Both the position numbers and the translations under genes were made by a program. Shown in pieces: positions 7,484 to 12,996 of a stretch of DNA of 12,996 nt. Where the stretch lies: positions 1 to 12,996 of the forward strand of contig JALOLW010000057.1 in assembly GCA_025455795.1 (NCBI GenBank), read 5' to 3'. Numbering within the stretch: position 1 is the first letter of the stretch; each line of letters begins with the position of its first letter. The notes beneath the pieces were generated by a model that saw only the letters and a list, made by a program, of their open reading frames with translations, had not been told where the DNA came from and did no database searches. The DNA is from Spirosomataceae bacterium. GTDB taxonomy: Bacteria; Bacteroidota; Bacteroidia; Cytophagales; Spirosomataceae.

Positions 7484-7491
7484 TACTTTTG
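7484..7491 (+). promoter_or_regulatory. Predicted -7 element of the barrel gene
   Basis: TACTTTTG is an exact TAnnTTTG match, so transcription would begin near 7498 and the ATG at 7525 would have a leader of about 27 nt. The element overlaps an in-frame TTG at 7489, which therefore cannot be the translation start. No clear -33 motif was found. Confidence 0.5.
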
Positions 7492-7524
7492 GGGCATCAA
7501 ACAACTAATCACCCGTTAGCAGCC

Positions 7525-10437
7525 ATGTTTTTACAGTTTACAGTTCACAGTTTACAGTTTACAGTTAGAAGTGAAAAGAGAGAAGAAAGAAATCTTAGTT
7601 CCTACTTCCTATCTCTTACTTCTTACCCGCAAGATCGGCCTCATCCTACCTCTTATTTCCTACGTCGGATTTTCCACCTTCTCCTACTCACAGCCCTCTG
7701 CTCCACCGCTTTTGCCCAAAAAATCAGTCTCAAAGGTGTGGTCAAAGACACCGCCGACCGACCGCTCGAAGGCGCGACGGTGATGCTCATGGAACCCAAA
7801 GATTCGTCGTTGGTGACGTTTGGCCGCTCGCAGACAGGTGGCGTTTTTGAACTCAAAAATTTGAACAGCCAGTCGTATTTATTGAAGATTACCTACATGG
7901 GTTTGCGCCCATACAGCCGTTTGACACAGCCCACCGACTCCGACCTCGGTCTTATCAAGATGGAAGCGATTCCGAAAGATTTGAACGAGGTCGTGGTCAG
8001 GGGCGAACGCAATCCCGTCGAAATTGTGGGCGATACAATTGCGTACAACGCGGGTTCGTTCAAAGTTCAACCCAACGCCGTGGTGGAGGATTTGCTCAAA
8101 CGCCTCCCAGGGGTAGAAGTGAGCCGCGACGGCACGATTACGGCCCAAGGACAAACCGTCAAGCGCGTGACGGTGGACGGCAAGGAGTTTTTTGGGCGTG
8201 ACCCCAAAGTAGCTACCCGCAATCTCCCCGCCGATGCCGTGGACAAGGTAAAAGTCTTTGACCGTCAATCCGACCAAGCCTCTTTTACGGGCATAGACGA
8301 CGGCCAACGCGAAAAGACGATTGACCTGAAAATCAAGGAAGAAAAGAAAAAAATGGCCTTTGGCAACATCATGGGCGGCGCAGGCCCCGATGCTCGCTAC
8401 ACAGGCCGCGCCAACATCAACAAGTTCAACAAGGCGCGACAGTTTTCGTTTTTGGGCATGGCCAACAACGTCAATCAGCAAGGATTTTCGATTGAAGATT
8501 ACATGAATTTTTCGGGGGCGGCGCGGCAGATGATGTCGGGCGGGGGAATGCGATTTTCGTTCAATAGCAACGATGATACGGGCATTCCGCTCAACTTCGG
8601 CGGGCGTACCAACGGCTTTCAGACCACTTGGGCGGCAGGTGTCAATTACAACGATAAACTCAGCAAAAAGACGGATATTCAGAGCAATTATTTTTATAGC
8701 CGCAGCGACCAACTTGTTGATAAAGAGGTCAATCGTCAGAATTTTTTGCCTGGGCGGACGTTTTTGAGCAATCAAAATACCGCTCAAAAAACTTTCAACG
8801 AAAGCCACCGCCTCAACCTCACACTCGACCACAAACTCGACTCGGCCAATACCCTCCGATGGACCAACAATCTGAGCCTCGGCAATAGCTCCACCAACAT
8901 CGGAAGTAGCACCCAAAACTTCTTGGAAGGAGCTGGTATTCAAAATGATAATGAACGCTCTACGTTGAGCCAAGGCAACAATACACGCCTTAATTCGGAG
9001 TTGCTTTGGCGGCATCGTTTTGCCAAAAAAGGCCGTAATTTTTCGGTCATAGCCACGTTGGGTTACAACGAAAACGACCGCAACGGCACACTTCGCGCTA
9101 CCAACCGTTTCTTTGGCCCGACGGGTAGTGTTCAGCGCATAGACACGTTGCGCCAAACCAACACCCAACAAAATGAACGTCTCAACTACGGACTAACACT
9201 CTCATTTACAGAACCGCTGGGTCGTAAACAGTATTTGGAAACCAACTATGCCTTCCAACTCGCGCGTACAGATGTGGACAGGCAGGTGTTCGATGTGCGT
9301 CCTGAGCGTGCGCCTGTCTTCAACCGTGCGTTGAGCAATCAGTTCAAAACCGACTTTTCGTTTCACAAAGCGGGCATGAACTACCGTTTTGCGGGCAAAG
9401 AAGACAACCTCACCGTGGGGGCAGGGGTGCAGCAGTCACAGTTGGAAGGAGATTTGATTTTGCAAAACGTCAATATCAATCGTAGTTTCCTCAACCTGCT
9501 GCCCCAACTGCGCTACACGCACAATTATAGCAACTCCAAATCGCTCAATGTAAACTATGATACTGACGTACAGGCCCCTGATATTCAGCAGCTATCGCCG
9601 ATTATTGACAACTCCGACCCGCTCAACATCATGGAGGGGAATCCCAATTTACGCCCCGAATACCAACATCGCTTGAGTGCACAGTTCAACAGCTTCAATG
9701 CCCTGACGTTCAATAGCTTTTTTGCCAATTTGAATTTCATGTACACCACCAACAAAATCTCGATGGCGCAGTGGGTAGCCGACAACCTCGTGCGTACCTA
9801 CCGCCCCGTGAACATGCGCGACGACTACAATTTGTTTGGCAATATCTCCAAGGGTTTTCGTCTCAAAGCCCTCAAAACGCGCCTCAATTTCAATACCAGT
9901 TTGACCCTCAACCGTGGTTTAGCGTTGGTCAATGACGTAGAAAACCGCACGCGGCGTTTTGAAAACCGCAATACCCTGCGTTGGGATTGGAGTCCGACGG
10001 AGGCGTTTGGACTCTTTGCCAGTGCCAATCTCACCTACAACCGCACTACCTATTCTATCAATACGGCTCAAAATCAGACATTTATTAATCAAAACTATGA
10101 CGTAGAAATGAACTGGCGCATCGTCAAAGGACTCAATTTTAACAGCACCCTCGACTACGCCATTTACAATTTTAGAGGCTCTGATTTCAACCAACGCATC
10201 CCGATTTGGAACGCATCTATTGCCAAATCGTTCCTGAAAAATAACCGTGGCGAACTGAAACTCTCGGCGGTAGATTTGCTCAATCGCAACGTCGTCATCA
10301 ATCGTTTTGCCGTAAACAACGTGGTACAAGACGAGCGCATCCGCTCGCTGGGCCGCTATATTTTGATGACATTTACCTATAACCTCAAAGGCTTTGGCGG
10401 AATGCCAAGCGGCGGGGTAAGAGTGATTACGAGATAA
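7525..10437 (+). CDS. Outer-membrane beta-barrel protein with carboxypeptidase-regulatory-like domain (TonB-receptor-like)
   Basis: A 970-residue outer-membrane protein (OMP_b-brl_3 / TonB-dependent-receptor-like). After the signal peptide (cleavage near AFA-Q65) comes a beta-sandwich carboxypeptidase-D regulatory-like domain (about 66-150, ISLKGVVKDTADRPLEGATV), then a plug-like region (about 155-265, LNEVVVRGERNPVEIVGD, LLKRLPGVEV, RVTVDGKEFFGRDP), then a long aromatic, Asn-rich barrel ending in GFGGMPSGGVRVITR. It probably imports or binds an unknown ligand; no SusD gene accompanies it. The ATG at 7525 is the only in-frame ATG, GTG or TTG after the promoter and before the mature domain, so the first 50 or so residues are encoded by heptamer repeats. 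This makes the signal peptide about 64 residues, with an unusually long n-region ahead of FLRRIFHLLLLTALCSTAFA. Confidence 0.93.
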   Translation: MFLQFTVHSLQFTVRSEKREERNLSSYFLSLTSYPQDRPHPTSYFLRRIFHLLLLTALCSTAFAQKISLKGVVKDTADRPLEGATVMLMEPKDSSLVTFGRSQTGGVFELKNLNSQSYLLKITYMGLRPYSRLTQPTDSDLGLIKMEAIPKDLNEVVVRGERNPVEIVGDTIAYNAGSFKVQPNAVVEDLLKRLPGVEVSRDGTITAQGQTVKRVTVDGKEFFGRDPKVATRNLPADAVDKVKVFDRQSDQASFTGIDDGQREKTIDLKIKEEKKKMAFGNIMGGAGPDARYTGRANINKFNKARQFSFLGMANNVNQQGFSIEDYMNFSGAARQMMSGGGMRFSFNSNDDTGIPLNFGGRTNGFQTTWAAGVNYNDKLSKKTDIQSNYFYSRSDQLVDKEVNRQNFLPGRTFLSNQNTAQKTFNESHRLNLTLDHKLDSANTLRWTNNLSLGNSSTNIGSSTQNFLEGAGIQNDNERSTLSQGNNTRLNSELLWRHRFAKKGRNFSVIATLGYNENDRNGTLRATNRFFGPTGSVQRIDTLRQTNTQQNERLNYGLTLSFTEPLGRKQYLETNYAFQLARTDVDRQVFDVRPERAPVFNRALSNQFKTDFSFHKAGMNYRFAGKEDNLTVGAGVQQSQLEGDLILQNVNINRSFLNLLPQLRYTHNYSNSKSLNVNYDTDVQAPDIQQLSPIIDNSDPLNIMEGNPNLRPEYQHRLSAQFNSFNALTFNSFFANLNFMYTTNKISMAQWVADNLVRTYRPVNMRDDYNLFGNISKGFRLKALKTRLNFNTSLTLNRGLALVNDVENRTRRFENRNTLRWDWSPTEAFGLFASANLTYNRTTYSINTAQNQTFINQNYDVEMNWRIVKGLNFNSTLDYAIYNFRGSDFNQRIPIWNASIAKSFLKNNRGELKLSAVDLLNRNVVINRFAVNNVVQDERIRSLGRYILMTFTYNLKGFGGMPSGGVRVITR
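7530..7564 (+). repeat. Five-unit TTTACAG heptamer array at the start of the barrel gene
   Basis: Units are TTTACAG, TTTACAG, TTCACAG, TTTACAG, TTTACAG, beginning 3 nt after the ATG at 7525. Four of five are identical. Translated, the array gives LQFTVHSLQFTV, a 7-residue period from the 21-nt (three-unit) codon cycle. It uses the same codon phase (FTVxS) as the array in pheT at 704-745. Confidence 0.9.
7599..7663 (+). repeat. TTCCTAC/TTCTTAC heptamer arrays
   Basis: A second heptamer class follows the first: TTCCTAC, TTCCTAT, CTCTTAC, TTCTTAC at 7599-7626, then ATCCTAC, CTCTTAT, TTCCTAC at 7643-7663 after a 16-nt non-repeat gap. Both blocks translate to SYFL in the same codon phase (SSYFLSLTSY and TSYFLRR). 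They lead directly into the hydrophobic core of the signal peptide. Confidence 0.7.
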
Positions 10438-10509
10438 AACCTCAACCCCAGCCCTTCTCCTTTCTAAGGAGAAGGGTGTCCCGAACTTGTTTCGGGACGG
10501 GATGAGGTT
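10438..10509. repeat. Three-arm palindromic element (dispersed repeat)
   Basis: Begins immediately after the barrel stop codon. Terminal arms AACCTCA (10438-10444) and TGAGGTT (10503-10509) are complementary. They enclose two perfect hairpins: an 11-bp stem CCCTTCTCCTT/AAGGAGAAGGG (10452-10462, 10466-10476) with a 3-nt loop, and an 8-bp stem GTCCCGAA/TTCGGGAC (10478-10485, 10491-10498) with a 5-nt loop. The fold is a three-way junction. Motifs of this kind are common dispersed repeats in Bacteroidota. In mRNA it could attenuate or process the transcript between the barrel and GLPGLI genes. Confidence 0.85.
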
Positions 10510-10548
10510 ATTTACTAACCACAAAAATAAACAAACCAATCAATCACA

Positions 10549-11304
10549 ATGAAAACAAACACAATCACTTGGCTGTTAGCTCTTTGTACTCTGTTCAATG
10601 CCTTTGGTCAAACCAACACGGAAGGCAAAATTATCTTTGAACACAAAATCAACATGCACAAACGCCTTACCGATGAGTCTATGAAGGCCATGATACCGGA
10701 GTTTCGGACGAGTCAAATGCAACTCAACTTTCGGGGTGGAGAGTCGCTTTACATACCCGTCCCCAAAGACGAAGACGATAGCGAAACCAACAGCACCGAT
10801 GCCAACGGCAATCAAATGCGTATCGTGGTGAGAACGCCCCAAAGCGAGGTCTATCGCAACTACGACAACCAAGAGAAAATCGAGTTGAAGGAGTTGGCAG
10901 GGCAGAAGTTTTTGGTAATGGATACGCTCAAAAAGACCAATTGGAAAATCACGGGCGAAATGAAAAAAATCCACGGCCACGACTGTATGCAAGCGACCAT
11001 GACCAATCCTGCCAACAAGCAGGTAACGCAGGTGTGGTTTACGGAGGCGATTCCCGCACCGCACGGCCCGATGGTTTTTGGTGGGCTTCCGGGTATGATT
11101 TTGGAGGCCAATGTCAATGACGGTGAAATGATTTACACAGCCCAAACGATTGACTTTAAAAAATTGGGTAAAGACGACTTCCGCAAGCCTTCTGGTGGTA
11201 AAAAAGTAACCGAGGCGCAGTTTAACAAAGAACGCGACGCTTGGATGAAAGAAATGGGAGTTCAGCCTGGCGGTGGACCTGGTATTCGAGTGATTAGGAA
11301 TTAG
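10549..11304 (+). CDS. GLPGLI family protein
   Basis: A 251-residue exported protein with an N-terminal signal (MKTNTITWLLALCTLFNAFG, cleavage near residue 20-21). The family-naming motif appears as GGLPGMILEA (about 177-186), preceded by the conserved W-F/T-E-x-I-P-x-x-x-GP region (VWFTEAIPAPHGPMVFG). A GHDCMQA segment lies about 35 residues upstream of it. The middle carries an acidic low-complexity stretch (PKDEDDSETNSTDANGN) and the C-terminus is Gly/Pro-rich (QPGGGPGIRVIRN). GLPGLI proteins are periplasmic or surface proteins of unknown function, often encoded beside outer-membrane receptors in Bacteroidota, as here. The gene follows the barrel gene by 111 nt with a three-arm palindrome between them; no independent promoter was recognised. 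Confidence 0.92.
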   Translation: MKTNTITWLLALCTLFNAFGQTNTEGKIIFEHKINMHKRLTDESMKAMIPEFRTSQMQLNFRGGESLYIPVPKDEDDSETNSTDANGNQMRIVVRTPQSEVYRNYDNQEKIELKELAGQKFLVMDTLKKTNWKITGEMKKIHGHDCMQATMTNPANKQVTQVWFTEAIPAPHGPMVFGGLPGMILEANVNDGEMIYTAQTIDFKKLGKDDFRKPSGGKKVTEAQFNKERDAWMKEMGVQPGGGPGIRVIRN

Positions 11305-11329
11305 CCCCCCCGCCCCGAAGGGGAGCTAA
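11301..11329 (+). repeat. GC-rich palindrome after the GLPGLI gene
   Basis: The element overlaps the GLPGLI stop codon (TAG at 11302-11304). It has the form TTAGCCCC...GGGGAGCTAA, with an internal CCCC-GAA-GGGG hairpin. It is related to the element at 11385-11412, which lies in the opposite orientation. It may double as an intergenic terminator-like or mRNA-stabilising hairpin. Confidence 0.6.
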
Positions 11330-11347
11330 ATACAGAAAAATTTTGCC

Positions 11348-12996
11348 ATGAAATCAATATTGGGACAAATAACTGCAATCAAAGCATACCCCCTCCGGGG
11401 GCAAGGGGGCTTGGTTTTTATTTCTATGCTCTTATTGACCTCATTTTTAGGTTTTTGGCTGCATAAAGAATACCAAGAACAAAAGACGATTTTGCAGAAA
11501 GAAACCGATATTTTGTTCAAAAATACCATCCAAGCCTTAGAAGATTCGGTGATTCAGAGTAAGATTGCGTGGGCGCAAAAAAATCAATCTCCGATGTCTG
11601 TATCATTAAAGGCAACAACTTCGCAAATTCCAAAAAGTTCAATAAAAGCGCAGGCAAAACCCGCTTTGATTGGGCAGATTGCGCTACGGCCAGAGGATAT
11701 TTCTTCGATTGTGGTGCGGCCACGGGCGGGGATGAAAGTACAGATCACAGATTCGGTCAATATAGGTTACTTGTCGGCAGATAGTTTTATGCGAGTGACG
11801 CCTCACACCGTTGATTTGGTAGGTGGCAAGCCCCCCAAAGAAATCAAAATGGTGGCGATTTATAATAACAATGCTTCAATGACCGACAGTCTGCGTCAGT
11901 CTATCGCCATGACTTTACGTCCGCACCAAAACCTTAGCGATTCGATGACCAAGTTGGTGTTGGGCAGGGTAGTAAAAGTACTCCAAAAAGCCACGATACA
12001 GGCCGACAGTCAACCCAAACGTGACCCCAAAAAGTGGGTATTTTCAGTAAAGTCCACCCAATCTTTCACGCGCGACTGCGTACTGACGGGTATTCGTCCT
12101 CCGTCGGGCTTTAGTATCAGTCAAGTAGGGCCAGAAACCAAAGAAAACCAAGTCGTATTTCGTTTTTTTGAAGACTCCTTGCGCGTCAAGGACATTCGCC
12201 GTGCTTATCAAAAACAAATCACCAGGGCGAAGATTGATTTGGCGTTTGAGGTGAGGCGAGCAAAAACCAATCCTACCCTCAAACATACCGATTTGTTTCA
12301 TACGACTTACGTAAACAGCACCATGCCAATAGGCGCGAATTATGCCGCCGTTTTTCCTCATTACCAAAGCTATTTGTTCAAAAAAATTGTCCCACAGAGT
12401 TTGTTTTCGTTGTTTTTGTTGGGGATAACGGGCATTGCTTTTGCGACCATTTACCGCAATCTCCAACGCCAACGCCGCCTCACGCAGCTCAAAAACGATT
12501 TTATCAGTAACGTCACCCACGAACTCAAAACACCCATTGCCACCGTAAGTGTAGCCATAGAAGCTCTCCAAAATTTTGGGGTAGCCAACAACCCCGCCCA
12601 AACCCAAGAGTACTTGGAAATCTCCAAAAACGAACTCAACCGCCTGACGCTTTTGGTGGATAAAGTGCTGAAAATGGCGACCTTTGAAGAACAGGGTTTG
12701 GCCCTCAACAAAGAAAAAATAAATCTCCATGAACTCGTTCAGCAGGTGTTGAAGTCCATGAAATTGCAGTTTGAAAAATACGGGGCGTACCTCACGCACC
12801 TCACCCCCTGGCCCCCTCTCCCTGGGGAGAGGGGGGAAGTCACTCCCCTCTCCCCAGGGAGAGGGGTTGGGGGTGAGGTGCTGGCCGACCGCATCCACCT
12901 CACCAACGTGGTCTATAATCTCTTGGACAACGCCCTCAAATACAGCCACCAAAACCCCCAAATAGACGTTCAACTCACCGAAACCGAGGCGGAAAT
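11348..12996 (+). CDS. Membrane sensor histidine kinase (3' end outside the window)
   Basis: An open frame runs from ATG 11348 to the window edge (549 codons, no stop). Predicted layout: a first transmembrane helix (about 22-38), a large periplasmic sensor region (about 40-345) with no domain I recognise, a second helix (about 349-368), then the kinase core. HisKA motif: FISNVTHELKTPIATV with phospho-acceptor H391. The ATPase N-box is VVYNLLDNALKYS (N524, N528). The G-boxes lie beyond the edge. A response regulator is expected just downstream but cannot be seen. The gene follows the GLPGLI gene by 43 nt in the same direction, suggesting one locus. Two repeats are translated in frame: a short GC-rich palindrome (about residues 13-22) and a 28-residue insert (484-511) in the ATPase domain. 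Confidence 0.93.
   Translation, partial: MKSILGQITAIKAYPLRGQGGLVFISMLLLTSFLGFWLHKEYQEQKTILQKETDILFKNTIQALEDSVIQSKIAWAQKNQSPMSVSLKATTSQIPKSSIKAQAKPALIGQIALRPEDISSIVVRPRAGMKVQITDSVNIGYLSADSFMRVTPHTVDLVGGKPPKEIKMVAIYNNNASMTDSLRQSIAMTLRPHQNLSDSMTKLVLGRVVKVLQKATIQADSQPKRDPKKWVFSVKSTQSFTRDCVLTGIRPPSGFSISQVGPETKENQVVFRFFEDSLRVKDIRRAYQKQITRAKIDLAFEVRRAKTNPTLKHTDLFHTTYVNSTMPIGANYAAVFPHYQSYLFKKIVPQSLFSLFLLGITGIAFATIYRNLQRQRRLTQLKNDFISNVTHELKTPIATVSVAIEALQNFGVANNPAQTQEYLEISKNELNRLTLLVDKVLKMATFEEQGLALNKEKINLHELVQQVLKSMKLQFEKYGAYLTHLTPWPPLPGERGEVTPLSPGRGVGGEVLADRIHLTNVVYNLLDNALKYSHQNPQIDVQLTETEAE
11385..11412 (-). repeat. GC-rich palindrome inside the kinase N-terminus
   Basis: The plus strand reads CATACCCCCTCCGGGGGCAA followed by GGGGGCTT; CCCCC/GGGGG forms a short hairpin. 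Read on the minus strand it matches the element at 11301-11329 in outline (AGCCCCC-nn-GCCCC-G-n-AGGGG). It is translated in frame as AYPLRGQGGL just before the first transmembrane helix. Confidence 0.6.
12797..12880. repeat. 84-nt three-arm palindromic element inserted in frame in the kinase gene
   Basis: Perfect 12-bp terminal arms, CACCTCACCCCC (12797-12808) and GGGGGTGAGGTG (12869-12880), enclose two hairpins. The first has an 11-bp stem CCCCCTCTCCC/GGGAGAGGGGG with a TG centre; the second has a 10-bp stem CCCCTCTCCC/GGGAGAGGGG with a CA centre. The hairpins are near mirror copies of each other. The length is 28 codons and begins exactly at codon 484, so the frame is kept. It encodes a Pro/Gly-rich peptide (TPWPPLPGERGE..., PLSPGRGVGGE). 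Confidence 0.9.

Noticed and set aside
7489..7524. Upstream TTG start for the barrel gene
   Set aside because: The TTG is part of the predicted -7 element TACTTTTG, so it would lie upstream of the transcript start; ATG 7525 is preferred.
7530..7663. CRISPR-like array
   Set aside because: Units are 7 nt without spacers and no cas genes are present.
7571..7783. Alternative-frame small gene with a hydrophobic N-terminus
   Set aside because: It overlaps the barrel gene's signal and first domain in another frame and ends without a domain; its hydrophobicity comes from the repeat composition.
7879..9171. 430-codon open frame on the minus strand opposite the barrel gene
   Set aside because: It lies entirely antisense to a well-supported gene, has no family signature, and its openness follows from the codon use of the plus-strand gene.
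12044..12973. 309-codon open frame on the minus strand opposite the kinase
   Set aside because: The plus-strand kinase with H-box and N-box explains the region; the antisense frame merely reads the palindrome as a Pro/Gly-rich peptide.

Overview
The window looks like a chromosomal segment from a Bacteroidota bacterium, most likely of the Cytophagales type. The evidence is TAnnTTTG-type -7 promoter elements, weak Shine-Dalgarno signals, an outer-membrane beta-barrel protein with an N-terminal carboxypeptidase-regulatory-like domain, a GLPGLI-family protein, and dispersed GC-rich palindromes and heptamer arrays. The species cannot be fixed from sequence reading alone.

Layout. 1-94: 5' region of pheT with an inverted repeat next to a -7 element. 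95-2527: pheT. 2580-3251: an AT-richer two-gene cassette, a small antitoxin-like protein overlapping a PIN-domain toxin. 3278-5592, minus strand: a coupled pair, a GMC flavoprotein with a C-x5-C-x3-C motif and a Tat-lipoprotein-like gluconate dehydrogenase subunit 3. 5790-6383: a small exported or membrane protein of unknown function. 6459-7121: beta-phosphoglucomutase with all active-site positions conserved. 7122-7524: noncoding, with an imperfect hairpin and a promoter. 7525-10437: outer-membrane barrel protein. 10549-11304: GLPGLI protein. 11348 to the window end: sensor histidine kinase, cut off by the window edge. The last three are co-directional and probably form one envelope locus, with the kinase as regulator or co-member.

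The most unusual feature is the number of repeats that are translated in frame. A TTTACAG-like heptamer array adds 14 codons to pheT, and the same array type in the same codon phase forms the start of the barrel protein, giving it an abnormally long signal peptide. A second heptamer type (TTCCTAC-like) follows it. The kinase gene carries a short GC-rich palindrome near its N-terminus and an 84-nt three-arm palindromic element adding 28 codons inside its ATPase domain. A cousin with the same three-arm fold lies between the barrel and GLPGLI genes. This resembles the way Rickettsia palindromic elements are tolerated inside proteins. The near-perfect array at the start of the barrel gene could also act as a phase-variation switch.
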